A stretch of 64,000 bases of DNA from Panulirus ornatus (taxonomy: Eukaryota > Arthropoda > Malacostraca > Decapoda > Palinuridae), in NCBI RefSeq assembly GCF_036320965.1, contig NC_092225.1, positions 75,926,935 to 75,990,934 on the forward strand, in the 5' to 3' direction. Every line of letters begins with the position of its first letter. Position 1 is the first letter of the stretch. Positions 1-11,800 of this stretch are shown here, in pieces. The notes beneath the pieces are model-generated. The model was not told the DNA's origin. It saw only the letters and a list, made by a program, of their open reading frames with translations, and ran no database searches. The position numbers and the translations under genes were made by a program.

Positions 1-127
1 CGTGTGTGGACGTGTGTATGTACATGTGTATGGGGGGGGGGGCCATTTCTTTCGTCTGTTTCCTTGCGCTACCTCGCAAACGCGGGAGACAGCGACAAAG
101 TATAAAAAAAAAAAAAAAAAAAAAAAA
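1..127 (+). mobile_element. LINE family A, 3' tail fragment (window edge)
   Basis: This is the terminal part of the 3' UTR of the family A LINE seen intact at 37687-38850: a G-rich run, then a conserved block holding the CTCGC...GCGGG hairpin, then 'gacaaagtata' and an A run at about 104-127. The left end is cut by the window. No coding sequence remains in the part that is visible. Confidence 0.8.
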
Positions 128-230
128 TTTCCTTGTGTAATGTTATCAACATTATTATCCTTCCCTCTGTCTAGGGATAATGGAATGCCGCCTCACAGTT
201 CAGTAATGTTACGAGAACCAGCACACCATC

Positions 231-298
231 ATTTTTTTTTTTTTTTTTTTATACTTTGTCGCTGTCTCCCGCGTTTGCGAGGTAGCGCAAGGAAACAC
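231..298 (-). mobile_element. LINE family A, short 3' tail, minus strand
   Basis: A T run at 231-250 is followed by the reverse complement of the family A 3' end ('atactttgtcgctgtctccc'). Homology stops near 298, so this is an extremely 5'-truncated insertion of about 65 bp. With the plus-strand tail at 1-127 it forms an inverted pair separated by about 100 bp. Confidence 0.8.
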
Positions 299-2084
299 AC
301 TAAATACACTATACTTTCTTTACACTCATTCGTAAGGCAGGTCTACCATCCTTACCCAATTCACTACATCTTGTACTGTATTACAACATTTCTGAGATTC
401 AAACATTATACAACTGTGTCATGAGCCTACAGGCAGCAGCCACACAATGTCGTTTCAAATATACCGATTTGTCTGTGTCTGTGTCGGCCTGGAGGCAAGG
501 ACCTCATAGGATAGTCGACATGATCTGTGATGTTGGCGGATTTACAAATGCCATTCACGGGTGTACAACCCGTCCTAAATTACGACAGTTCCCCTCCCTC
601 ACTATGCACGTTCCCAGTTATACCAATACCGTCAGCTCTCGACACACTAACTTCCACAAGGAGTCAGTAGTTCCATAACTTCCCTCGGCTCTGGACGGCA
701 TCAATAACGGAAATACGGGATACTTTCTGAAGCTGTGTATTGTCTACTCGAGCTAACCATGAGGTTACCACCCGAGGGTAAGACGTGGTGACCTTTCATC
801 CGACCTTTAAGGTTCAGATCAGAGAGCAGCCACCTTACACCAGCGGTCATCGTCGTGCGCAGGCAGTTCAACCTGCCTTTCTCTGCTGGTGTTGAGTGAG
901 TAGCCGGGTCTGGTTCACAGGTGACATATCACACATCACACCGTCATGCCCCAGTACGTCTTCTGTCACCGACCCTTCCCTGTACCACCACATTTGCCGA
1001 AGCCTAATGCTTTCATCCTCCGCAGGAGTAACGACTTAATGTGTACATCTTTGTGCCCGAGGAAATATGGCCCGGTTTCTTTACGTATCTCCACGCATGA
1101 CAGAGCTGACTCACGTGACGAAGCAAGATAACATTTGGGACAAGGTTCCCATGCTTTCCACTACACTGTTGTAATATCGTTTGCTGCTCTACACATACAC
1201 TTTGCTCTTGTCAAGAGGCGTGTACGTGGGACCAACAATTACAGTGAAAAAACCTTCTATATCAACAATAACATCAGCAATATTGTGGGATGTGGAGTAT
1301 AGTGTTTTGTTTGGTCTGTTCTGGGGAGGAGCCGCAGGGAATGGTGGCACGCCGCTCTGGTGGACACTGAATGAAAGGAATAACGAAAGAGAAGTACAAT
1401 CTGTAAAACCTTCGTGTGCAGTCATGCAACGGGAAACGAGTCTATCATACAGTAAGAGATCGAGTGAAACAGTGTGCGCAAGACACTCATGATGGAATAT
1501 GACTTATCCCAACTCCTTATGGATGTGAAACACATTTGTTTTCCTGAGTACTGGCTGATACGGTGGAAAAAAAGGAAGTTAACGACGAATAAAGAACAGA
1601 AGAAGATATGTGGTATCAAGAGATCGGTAGAGGCGCGTGCATGTAAGATTTATGATGATAAGTTCACATGCGAGGTGGTTGGTGGATGGTGTGGCCGAGA
1701 GACAGGACGAGGTGAACCGTGAATGTATGGACCTACGGAGGTGTGAATGGCTTGTTCCAAGCTTCCACTACTGAGGAAGTGGTTGTTGCACGTGTGTAAC
1801 TGACGCACTATGGGCACAAGCCGATATGTGACTTCAGACGATGGTTTAACCTCCTGAATTAGCATGTCATATGTTTCATGATGAGTTGAAGGACTGATGA
1901 TGATCTCGTTGACTTCAAAAAACTGAACCTGAGCTGAGGATATGCGTGAGTCACCTAAAAGGCTGAGGTAGTTAATGAACACCGAGCACAATCGTCACTA
2001 TGAGCCTCTTCCCATTTTATGTCCATCATAACCCGCGGACACAAGGGTGCACCTGGTGAATACTTCGTGAAGTTTTCGGGGAAC
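299..2084. other. No gene recognised
   Basis: Unique-looking sequence of mixed composition. Open frames reach about 85-113 codons on either strand, and none shows a domain, signal peptide or family I recognise. No tandem repeat or transposon end was seen. Confidence 0.6.
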
Positions 2085-2330
2085 TTCATCCCCCACTACA
2101 GTCCGGGCTGGGTCGTTGGTCGAGCAAGCTGTTGGAAGCCGCAACCCGCAGGCCCACGTAGCCTACAGCCTACATAGTGTGGTATTCTTTGTGGGTACTT
2201 GTCTAGCGCACTCTTAAACTTCTCTACCGTACACCCCATGGTGTTTGTAATGGTACAGGGTAAGTGTTGAAGTCTTGAGCCCCGGATGTGTTTTGTGCAT
2301 ATCGCACCTCTGAATTTCAGGGGGAGTATT
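2085..2330 (-). pseudogene. LINE C-terminal remnant (CR1/Jockey-like), frameshifted
   Basis: Read on the minus strand, this encodes the C-terminal tail typical of arthropod LINE reverse-transcriptase proteins. In order there is a 'GSRLQHLPCTITNTMGCTVE' segment, then 'KFKSALDKYPQRIP', then in a shifted frame 'GLRVAASNSLLDQRPSPD'. The usual family pattern is N-LP-x-IRN, a VxxFKxxLDxxL helix, an IPDEP-like motif, then R-A-A-SNSLxDQ. The frame change between the last two segments and the absence of any open upstream RT show a dead fragment. I see the motifs directly; the exact LINE clade is uncertain. It differs from families A and B elsewhere in the window. Confidence 0.72.
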
Positions 2331-3000
2331 TTAGTCTTCCATATACCTACAGCCTAGCCTTGGATTTAGTAGTTACAATATTATATAATCTGCTGGTACT
2401 ATTTTCTCCATATACATGTTTTACTTTACACATTTCACTGTGATGGAAAATGTTTCTCTCAGTCATTATCTGCAATCGTCTACTTTTTCCAAAAAGGGAT
2501 ATTACTTGAGTTACTCTTCAGGTTACAATTAAGAGGCTTCTGACCGACAGCCCAATGTTGTTCTTTTCAACATCTTTCCTAAGTACTCAAGTCGGTTAAA
2601 GCATCAGCTGTGTCATGCCCAGGGAAGCCTGTATTGGAGGGAATCCATAACCACTTGATGGGAGAAGTATTAAAACCTGGACACAAATCTCTGACCTTCT
2701 CCCTCCCTCACCATCCATTGTCAACTATCACGACAGCGCCGGTGTGGGGGAGGTTTACGTAGGGAGATATATCCTCTGGACCACTTCTGTAATACAGGGG
2801 ACACAGACCCGCTCATACAAACCCATACATGTCACTCTCATCTTGGATCATGACGGCAACATCCATACGTGTTGACACGTCCTTATACCAGAGACCTATG
2901 GTAGTCCACAGACACTACCAGGTCAGGGTCACGACCCTTCACCTCCGGAACACAGGAATCATTACACACCTGACACTGCAGGCACCCAGCTGATCCATAC
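2331..3000. other. No gene recognised
   Basis: No recognisable coding sequence. If the LINE remnant at 2085-2330 once extended to the right (its 5' side), I cannot see homology beyond about 2335. Confidence 0.55.
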
Positions 3001-3180
3001 CATGAACGCCCACTGCATGACGCTATGTTCCACCACACCTGGTACTGCAGTACATGGATGATCCATACCATGAACACCCACTGCATGACGCTATGTTCCA
3101 CCACACCTGGTACTGCAGTACATGGATGATCCATACCATGAACGCCCACTGCATGACGCTATGTTCCACCACACCTGGTA
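3001..3180. repeat. 68-bp tandem repeat, about 2.7 copies
   Basis: Units begin at 3001, 3069 and 3137, each starting 'catgaacgcccactgcatga'. Copies are nearly identical. Since 68 is not a multiple of 3, the short open frames over it shift frame in each unit and are not genes. Confidence 0.95.
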
Positions 3181-3954
3181 CTTCAGGTACCACGGGTACT
3201 CTCGTGGGAACAACAATGTTGAAGGATAAAATACCAGAAAATATATAACCCACTCCATCAGTGGAGGTTGGTGAGCAGTTAGGTTGAAGGTTACGGGAGC
3301 AGAGGACACTATAAAGTGCTGGACTGGATTAGGGCTACGTGGTGACGTCTGTACTATGCCTCCACGGTGTTTACTATCTGTACTGAGAACATTGAGAGGG
3401 TGTTGGCAGGAGATGTTGGCGAAAACAGTACGACTCGGTAAGGGAAGAAGGGACTTAGGGAGGTCACAAGACAATCGAGTCAGTGTGAGGTCGAGAGGGA
3501 TCAAGGTGCTGGTGTTCCAGAGCTGGAAATGGGAGTACTCCAGAGCGGGAAGTGGGAGTACGACAGCTGGCATGATGACGACGAGAGGGTTGGTAAAGGT
3601 TCATGCTGTACACTGACGAATGAACTTCACAACGCACCACAAGAGAAAACCGGCGAGCACATTCTTACACCACCGTCATGCGGTCTAACAACAAAAAAAA
3701 CAGAGTAAGAATTAAGATGTTGATAATCATCCATCTAAAACAGGAAGAGAGAAATGCTGAAATGAAGAATAGAGTGTGAAAATACCACGACCTCAAACAC
3801 AGAGAAGAGAGACATACAGAATGAACGGGAGTGTGACTATACTGTATGTCTGGTGTGGGAGAGGGGAAGGGTGTGTGAACAGAAGACTGGGAGCTCATGG
3901 TCAGGAAGTATGTGGGTGAGATGTAAGGAATGACAGAAACTGTACAACACTGGC

Positions 3955-3956
<2 letters not shown>
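3181..3956. other. No gene recognised
   Basis: Non-repetitive sequence. The minus-strand open frame over 3091-3573 reads through the 68-bp repeat and has no recognisable domain; the plus-strand 3284-3616 frame is also unidentified. Confidence 0.55.
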
Positions 3957-4006
<50 letters not shown>

Positions 4007-4023
4007 ACACACACACACACACA
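3957..4023. repeat. (CA)n microsatellite
   Basis: About 33 CA units with one 'cc' interruption near 4006. Confidence 0.97.
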
Positions 4024-4308
4024 CTCCATCTGGTGGTGAGTGGTAGGAGTGTACTGGCCGTATCCCCGTGTCACACACATTAGGCTACCCACACTCTAGC
4101 ACACTCAGGATGCAGTATAGTAGGCGTCATATACATCCACAATACTGTGAGGACTCCGTCATACACACCCTCCACACACACACACTCACTGTACCTGCCA
4201 CCACCAGCAACATACAACCCGCGCTACATACGGTTATAATAGTTACTATGGCACCAACGGATACGTGTCTTAGTAGTGATGCTTAAAGTAAATGTTCAGA
4301 TCCAACCT

Positions 4309-4381
<73 letters not shown>
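4309..4381. repeat. (TA)n microsatellite at the 5' edge of a LINE-derived element
   Basis: Uninterrupted TA alternation that ends exactly where the 5' module ('ccctggggataggggag') starts. The same junction occurs at 37391/37392. Confidence 0.95.
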
Positions 4382-4384
<3 letters not shown>

Positions 4385-4807
4385 CCTGGGGATAGGGGAG
4401 AAAGAATACTTCCCACGTATTCCCTGCGTGTCGTAGAAGGCAACTAAAAAAAGAGGGAGAGAGGGGCTGGAAATCCTCCCCTCTCGTTTTAAACTTTCCA
4501 AAAGAAGGAACAGAGAAGGGGGCCAAGTGAGGATATTTCCTCAAAGGCTCAATCCTCTGTTCTTAACGCTACCTAGCTAATGCGGGAAATGGCGAAGAAT
4601 GGATGAAGGCAGCAAGTATGAATATGTACATGTGTATATATGTATATGTCTGTGTATGTATATGTACGTATACGTTCAAATGTATAGGTATATGTGCGTG
4701 TGTGGGAGTTTCTGTATATACGTGTGTATGCAGGTGATTTGGGCCATTCTTTCATCTGTTTCATTCCGCTACCTCGTTAACGCGGGAGACAGCGACAAAG
4801 TATAAAA

Positions 4808-4813
<6 letters not shown>
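4382..4813 (+). mobile_element. Composite element: LINE family A 5' module fused to LINE 3' UTR
   Basis: The first 225 bp match the 5' module also found at 37392-37615, from 'ccctggggataggggag' through 'ctctgttcttaacgctacct' to 'gcgggaaatggcgaa'. From about 4607 it continues into sequence matching the long 3' UTR of the LINE at 31330-32000 ('gaaggcagcaagtatgaa' and a TATATG-rich part) and ends with the shared tail 'acgcgggagacagcgacaaa' plus A8. There is no coding region between. At 42518-43140 the same module lies upstream of an endonuclease remnant, so it probably belongs to the 5' region of the LINE. The simplest reading is an internally deleted, non-autonomous LINE derivative bounded by (TA)n on both sides. 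A template-switch chimera is the alternative. Confidence 0.72.

Positions 4814-4877
<64 letters not shown>
4814..4877. repeat. (TA)n microsatellite following a LINE tail
   Basis: Starts directly after 'gtataaaaaaaatt' of the LINE-type 3' end. Confidence 0.95.
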
Positions 4878-4879
<2 letters not shown>

Positions 4880-5164
4880 AAACGGCTAAATGTACACAAT
4901 TCAATTCTAATAATATTCCCCGCACATTCCCTGCGCTCATTCCAACTGAGGGAATAATTCCAACGGAGGGAATAATTCTAAATTGAGCGAACGTTAAAAT
5001 AAAAAGTAGTGAACTATGTTCCTGGAGGGAGTGAAATTCACGGCGCTTTAAAATAAAAATCCAACTGAAATTCCGTGAATCCAAACTGAATAAACACATT
5101 GTGCACTTTGCACACGGTGGGTCTTTGGAAAGTCAGGCTGGTCTACCCTCCCATAGGGGACGAG
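4878..5164. other. No gene recognised
   Basis: AT-rich sequence with a short direct repeat of 'gagggaataattc' near 4950-4980. Confidence 0.55.
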
Positions 5165-5345
5165 GCATACCAACATGACCCACAGGCGCGGGTCACATCA
5201 ACCTGACCCACAGGCGCGGGCCACATCAACCTGACCCACAGGCGCGGGTCACATCAACCTGACCCACAGGCGCGGGCCACATCAACCTGACCCACAGGGG
5301 CGGGCCACATCAACATAACCCACAGGGGCTGAACACCCAGGACTC
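5165..5345. repeat. 28-bp minisatellite, about 6 copies
   Basis: The 'gacccacaggcgcggg' core recurs at 5177, 5205, 5233, 5261 and 5289, with a diverged unit at 5317. Each unit carries a CpG-rich GCGCGGG. Confidence 0.93.
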
Positions 5346-5439
5346 ACCCAATGGGGCCCGGCATACCAACCTGACCCACTCTCGTCATGCAGGCTCCTCA
5401 GTCTTGTCATTAACCTAACCATGTTCCACACTAGTGGCC

Positions 5440-5475
5440 GCGGTTCGAATCTTTGCTGTTGGAAAAAAGTGTGTG
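5440..5475 (+). mobile_element. Truncated tRNA-like SINE fragment (B box side)
   Basis: 'ggttcgaatctttgctgttg' matches the B-box region and following bases of the SINE at 41488-41577 and ends in A6. The A-box half is missing. A compound microsatellite follows, as (TA)n follows the fuller copy. Confidence 0.6.
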
Positions 5476-5593
<118 letters not shown>

Positions 5594-8500
5594 TATGGTT
5601 CAGCTACGTTGTTCATCCAAAACTTGTATTTCGGGATATTTCATCCCGTCCAAGTAACCACATGACCGTACGCAACGCTTCGTTTTCGTCCAGGTCGCCA
5701 AACGGCTGGACCTGGAGACCGAGGTCTCCACAGCACTCGTGGCTACCGTGTAATCTGAACACTGCTGCTAATCTCCAACTCCCTGAGCCACAGGGAGCCC
5801 CTTCAAACACGCACTTCTGGTGTTGTTCTCGCTGACGCCAAAGAATGCGACTTAATGAAAATGGACGTGTTCCCTTGTTTGAGTTTCCCGAGTGGCAGGG
5901 AACTTCCTGCAGCGGGCGCTCCCTCTCCCCGTGAACCTGAAGGCGAACCGACCGACTTCAGTCAGCGTTGCTTCTGGCGAGAATCCAATTTCGCAACGCC
6001 AACAGTGTAAGAGAGCTGTGACTGTAAACACAATTTCAATTTGTATGTGGTAATTGCTGGGAAAGGTCTTGACCTCAGCTAGTCCGTCAGAAGCCGCGAC
6101 CTTCCCCCAGAAGTGGTGGTAGTTTCCTGTCCTCTGGGGTCACATCTAGTCTTCAATGGCCAGAGAGATGCGGAATATGAGAGCTATTGAAAAATATCCT
6201 CAGCTCCCACTGCAGTCCCACCAGAGGAGCTGTTAGCAGCTCACTAATAATGAAGTACAAAATATATAATCAAACGATGTTTTCAGAACTTTAAATCAGA
6301 AATATCTCGAGTTATGATGACAGTAATCGAATATCTACAATAACGTACAGCTGAGGCTGCGTAGTATTCCTGGATATCTGTTAGCCTGGATTTCCTGGAG
6401 CATCCAGCTGGCCACATGCACTCACACCCACATCATCTTGCCACAGAGCCCAGCAGCCGTCCTGACCCAGACAACCAGTAGAGGACAACACCCTCGCCCC
6501 GGGAAGCATCACGGGGGAAACTGGGCCAAGAGAGACTAATGGTCATGAGAGCTGGAGTCGTCATGAGAGCGGTGCAGACGGGGGAAGCCCTGGCCCACCC
6601 CTGGTGGCCCCCACCACCAACTTGTGCAGATTCACACTACCCAGTAACACCGCCCCGGCCGCCGCCACCGCCGCCATGTTAGCAGCCTGCAGGCCCCACC
6701 ATCATCAACTAACAGCTGACATTCCTCAAGTATGTACAGCGTTATCTCAGTCCGCTTCAGTACTGAGTGCATTACACAACGATATGGTGGAGCTGAGGAA
6801 ATTATAATGGTAAATAAACTAAATTGCGAACCGTTTGCCTCCCTGCGTCTGGCTGGTGCATTGCTCTGTCTCTCGTCGGGGCGCACACTCCCTTCCCCCG
6901 ATCCCGCCATGCATGGGATCTCCCCGTATCCCCCACATACCGCCCCCCACCCCCGCGGCGTGCATGAGAGCTCCTCACCCTCTCTCCTCCAACACCATAC
7001 CGCAGTATTCTCCGTCGTTCCAGATCCTGCCTCACTTCCATGTGGATACACCCAGACTTGCCTCTCCTGCCAGTAGATAACCCAGTAACTCTAGAGGTTA
7101 TCAGCAGTCGTGGGTCGGTCGGTGGGTCGGTCGGTTAGTTGGTTGGTTGGTCGGCGGGTGTTACAGTCTTCGTTGCCAGGCTGGCAGGTTGGCTGGCTGG
7201 CCTCATGACCCACCCCCCTTTTCCGGCCACAAATGGATCCTGCCTTAAACTGATTTCCTTTACCGCTCCTTCCCGCCCTAGCTAGTTCCTGTCCAGATGG
7301 TTACCGTCCCTTCACAGATGGTTGCCACTAGTTTGGCTTTCGGCCGGTTCTGCCCCAGCAGGTCCCTGTCCCACTTGGTTCCTGCCTCAGCTGGTTTCCA
7401 CTGCAGATGACACGCGACCAAGATGGTAGGGGAACCTGGTGTACGTACGTCCCACTTGGGTACACTAGTTGGCCCTTGCGTCATTTCGTTCGTGCATCAC
7501 ATAATGTTTTCTTTCCAGGCTGACTCGTGTCTTGAGCTCCAGCCTTTGTTCCTGGGGCCTCGGGTGCTTCCTTGGTAGGCGGCTCCATGTTAAGTTATGC
7601 CGCTGACGGCAGCTACACTGCCGTGCCGCCCACCCTACTCAGTCCAGTGAGGGGCAGCGCTAAAGAATTTCAAAGGTCATAAAGGTCTTCGTCAGAAACC
7701 ATAGCCATGCAAACATAACCGATGATACAAAGTGGGTTCATTAGGTCAACAAAGTATCATCTTACACACGCTGACTCAAATGAGAAAAATGAATACAATT
7801 ACAATACTTACGGTACCTAACCGTCGACACTGTAAAGTGCTGTGCCATTTCCTGCAGGGTTTGTTTACGTCTATTTCTGTAAGGCTCAATATTCACACAA
7901 AGCAAGACAAAGACGGTGGTCAAGGGAATATCCATATATCGACCCATACAATATTTTATAATACCAACATTTCCACAGAACGTACAACGTCAGGCCTGGC
8001 CTTCACGGTTAACACCCTACAGTCTACTGATCTTGTTGCGCAGGTTAACTTCATACATTCACTATAATGAAAAACCCATCTGCTAACACCTATCAGCACG
8101 CTTCTGCTTATTCTAAACAAATCAGTTAATTCTTTCCACGTCATTTTTAAAAATTAAATTGTTTAATATCCTCTTCATCTCCGGCCACCATCTGCCCCCA
8201 CCCCACCTCCCTCCGCAAGAGTCTCTGTCTTCCCCCTTGCTCTCTGACCCCTTGGCCACATGCCTTCACATTTCCAAGCACCAGTGACTAGCCTTACGAC
8301 ACATTATCTCCAGCCATCTGACACCTGTACCACTCACCACCACTGACTCACCCATGGAACCGCTCCTCATCTTCTCTGAAACACCCACCCTTCTTATTAC
8401 CAATTCACCAGCACCATGTTGTCTTCAAATTTCACCAAACTCCCACTTTATCGCAGCAGGAAGCAACAAGACCTGCCGCAAGGCTTCTACCGTCACCAGG

Positions 8501-8639
8501 ACATTAACCTATATCTTCCTTTTTTTTTCTTTTCTTCTGCGTCGTCATAGTTCCCTTTACAAACCAAAATCCTCTTCAAGGGTCGGCCTTATATGACACA
8601 TGACGATAAGGGATAAAGGGAAGTAGAAAAGAGAAAAAA
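5594..8639. other. No gene recognised; minor simple repeats
   Basis: No convincing gene. Contents noted: a CCG/CCGCCA run at about 6655-6676 within GC-rich sequence, and a GGTC/GGTT run at 7110-7165. An AT-rich stretch lies at 6240-6350. Overlapping open frames on both strands at 6632-7080 are unidentified and probably spurious. Confidence 0.5.
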
Positions 8640-9185
8640 TATTATGTCCAGGAGGAGGTGGGTGGTTAACAAGGTCTTCTTGAAGGGGGATGGCAACCCT
8701 GCCTTCTAAGAAAGACACGTCAAACATGTTGGAAAAGACTTGAGAAAGTCAAGAGTTCCAAAGTTTAGTGGTGCAAGGAAAGAGACAGAAAACATAACTC
8801 CCTCACTCTACAGTTACCGACAGCCACACAGTAATCAAACGACGCAGCGGCGTGTGGAGTATCAGGTGCTCTAGTTCTAAGGGTGGGAGCAAACACGCAT
8901 CAAGTTCTCAGGAGCAGAAACCAGAGTAATATTCAAAGAAAAGGGAAAGAGAACCATGACTGGCGTTTGGTGAGTGGGTCAAGTTTTGAGGTCATGTTAA
9001 ATTTGAGAAAGTGGGATTGTTTAGGACTTGAAATGGTTAAGTAAATAGGTAGCGAAGAACCTCCCCAGACGTGAGCCCAGTACTCCACCGTATCAAGGAC
9101 GAATCAATCCTCTACATGATAATCGGAGCAACTGTTCCCAAGAGAATCATTTTCGGCATCAGAACATGACCCAGTTTCATCGGGG
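8640..9185 (-). pseudogene. LINE family B (Jockey-like) C-terminal remnant
   Basis: On the minus strand this aligns with the plus-strand remnants at 29030-29535 and 19785-20275. Landmarks in minus-strand order are 'aaactgggtcatgttctgat' (AKKLGVLFRC region), 'gattgattcgtccttg' (the IRP motif), 'ttctctttccctttctttga' (SLSLFYRYY region), and finally a peptide ASFDYCVAVGNCRV matching the ASHDYCVxVGN block of the family. Stops and frameshifts occur throughout, so no product is expected. This region would otherwise read as anonymous intergenic DNA. Confidence 0.78.
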
Positions 9186-10164
9186 CAAACCTGGTTATTT
9201 GTGCATTACGGGTCTCCACGACTGATCTGGAGTTCCGGTGTTACAAACTATACATACTGGTTTGACAGGTTGAATTACAGAGCTGCTATCATAAAATATA
9301 AAGTTATAATAAATCATAAAAAGAGAAATGAGAAGAAATTGGCTTGAGATGACATTAAACTTAAGCTGCGACCACCCTAACCAAATCTAGGGTTAAGGAA
9401 GAAGTTGTGTGACGAGACAAAATGTAGGCGCAGCCACAGAAGATGGAGTGGATCTGAAAGAAGTACAGGAATGTGACCTACACCCCTGTCATCGTCACCA
9501 ATACCACCACCACCACCATCACCAGGACCAACATGATAAGAGGCAAGACAACGAGCGACAACCACCTCACCAGGAGAGCAGTGACAGTAAACTGTGTCAG
9601 TGTGGGGTGGGTGAGGTGGCTGCAGGTCTGGCTGGTGCACTTTCTTCTGCTCCCCTGGATGACTCACTCACAGCCTCGCACGGTCTGCCTGCCACCCTCA
9701 TGATTCAACCCCACGCCAACCTCTCACCCAGACCCATCCCTCACAACCCACCGCTGCCTTACCAACTTCATCCCTCACGGCTCACAGCGCACCTCCCTCG
9801 CAACTTATGAGTCATCAGACCGCCCTCAAGCGAATCACAACCTCTCCTCGTACCTCACACCCTCCCCTTCATGATCTACCAGCGTCCCTCATTATCAATC
9901 AGCAGAGATCCGTCTCCCCTCATAACTCAGCTTTACTCCCCAAAAGATGAGCCAACTCATCTTCGTTATGACGAGCACACGCCCTAGCCCTTCCTGATTC
10001 ATCTGTTCCACCCTCGTGACTCATGTGCTCCACCCTCATGACTCACAGTCCCATACGATCAGTTCTTAAGCTCGTCCCACTAACGGCTCGAAGACCAGAG
10101 TTAATGATCCACTCCTTCACGACCTTCCTCATGACTATTTCCAGTCACCACTATTACCCCTCCT
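9186..10164. other. No gene recognised
   Basis: Contains a CCA-rich run at about 9500-9520. Two overlapping plus-strand frames at 9409-9810 are C- and H-rich translations with no family resemblance. Confidence 0.5.
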
Positions 10165-10745
10165 TCTCAGTGCATGACAGCTGCCACCACCCCTTCCCCT
10201 CACCACCACCTGGCCTGCCTCTCAGTGCGTGACAGCTGCCACTAACCCTTCCGCTCACCACTTCAGTGCATGATAGCTGCCACTACCCCTTCCACTCACC
10301 ACCAGCAGAACTACCCCTCCGTGCATGACAGCTACCACTACCTTTTCCACTCACCACCAGCAGACCTACCCCTCCGTGCATGACAGCTGCCACTACCCCT
10401 TCCACTCACCACCAGCAGACCTACCCCTCCGTGCATGACAGCTACCACTACCCCTTCCACTCACCACCAGCAGACCTACCCCTCCGTGCATGACAGCTGC
10501 CACTACCCCTTCCACTCACCACCAGCAGACCTACCCCTCCGTGCATGACAGCTACCACTACCCCTTCCACTCACCACCAGCAGACCTACCCCTCCGTGCA
10601 TGCCAGCTGCCACTACCCCTTCCACTCACCACCAGCAGACCTACCCCTCCGTGCATGACAGCTGCCACTACCCCTTCCACTCACCATCAGCAGACCTACC
10701 CCTCCGTGCATGACAGCTGCCACCAAACCTTCCACTCACCAGCAT
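10165..10745. repeat. 55-bp minisatellite, about 11 copies with two alternating variants
   Basis: The core 'gtgcatgacagctgccacta' starts at 10321, 10376, 10431, 10486, 10541, 10596, 10651 and 10706, exactly 55 bp apart. Three older, length-variable copies precede them near 10170, 10225 and 10266. 'gctacc' and 'gctgcc' variants alternate from 10321 to 10596, giving a 110-bp higher-order unit. All three frames are open, so the 10490-10747 frame is a by-product. Confidence 0.95.
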
Positions 10746-11194
10746 GACCGGTGCCGCCAGGCCACCCCGGCCTCAGGCAGTCAATAATCTGAGGCGTGAG
10801 CGACAGCTGAAGCAGGAGCCCCGGGCAGCCGGCCGGTACAGGGACGAACCATACCCAACCACTAACAACATTTAATATTCTATCACAACTTTACTGATGT
10901 GAAGGAGAACAACTTTATCACGATGTGTTGTCCTCCATCATGCCCATGACAGCAGATGGCCGCCAGATGGCAACCGGAAAGTTAATTGTTACACCTGTCA
11001 CTGTGGGCCTACGGCCGCTGGCGTCTTCTTGTGAGAAAGTCGAGGATAAAAACCAACGAGGGTGACTGAGGGCGCCACCAGCGACACTGGAGACGTCTAC
11101 TGGTGGCCGCTCACTGCAAAATCATCATGTATCGTCAATTTCACGGTAGATGATCAACAGTTTGAAAAACTCTGTTTCCTCTTTAAAAACTGAT
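10746..11194. other. No gene recognised
   Basis: Mixed sequence without a recognisable gene or repeat. Confidence 0.5.
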
Positions 11195-11800
11195 CGATCA
11201 AAGTCTCAATCCCACACCGTACTAACGTGGGTTATGTTGACCATAACCATATCCTCCGCTCCATCCTGGCAACCCCACATGAGGAACATCGCAAACATAT
11301 CTCTACCAAAAACTGGGCAAGTTGTGCAGGTGACGTAACCATTGTCCTTGTGAGCAGCTGCTTCGTATCTACAGGATAAGATTCGTCCCCACGTGAAGTA
11401 CTGCTCGTAAATCAGGGGTGTCTCCATCTCTCTCTACACCAGAATGGAATCACAATCCTTCCGTCTAATGAATTCTGAGCCAGCAGCTCTGGGTACGCAT
11501 CCTTTCCATCTTCCGTCAGCCATGATGTTGCTACCCTCTCCACGCTCTACAGGTATCCTTCCGGCCACAGCTCTCGGGACCTGTGTGCGCGCGTCCTTGC
11601 CAATGAGGCTTGGACCCGTGGTCTGCATCAGGCTGCTAGCAGCTCGCTTAAGTTTAAGTGAGGAGACCGGCCACACGAGGACAGACCGTTATGATACCTC
11701 CTTTCCTCAGGCCAAAAATTATCTCATATCTTCTGTCTTTCCCTCTTTCTACGGCTTTTCCACCTTCAAGCATCATGTTTACAAACACCTGAGGAACAGG
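11195..11800 (+). pseudogene. LINE (Jockey-like) C-terminal remnant
   Basis: Plus-strand pieces in three frames follow the order of a Jockey-type RT C-terminus. 'ISSAPSWQPHMRNIANISLP' near 11252-11312 corresponds to the LG-x-x-IS-x-x-LSW-x-xH-xx-IAK-x-AxKKLG segment. 'VSHDVATLSTLYRYPSGHSS' near 11516-11575 corresponds to the HRRDVASLSLFYRYYFGxCS segment. 'SSVFPSFYGFSTFKHHVYKH' near 11732-11792 is the final block. Frame changes and stops between them mark a pseudogene. It is related to the 19.8 and 29.0 kb copies but more decayed. The tail 'FKHHVYKHLR' is typical of the family. Confidence 0.75.

Noticed and set aside
5405..5420. Arthropod telomere-like CCTAA repeat
   Set aside because: Only two units ('taacctaacc'), as also near 51625; not an array.
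7762..7947. Minus-strand frame with QEMAQHFTVSTVR, reminiscent of a Tc1/mariner helix-turn-helix
   Set aside because: Only about 15 residues look suggestive; no catalytic DDE region, terminal inverted repeats or supporting flanking homology was found.
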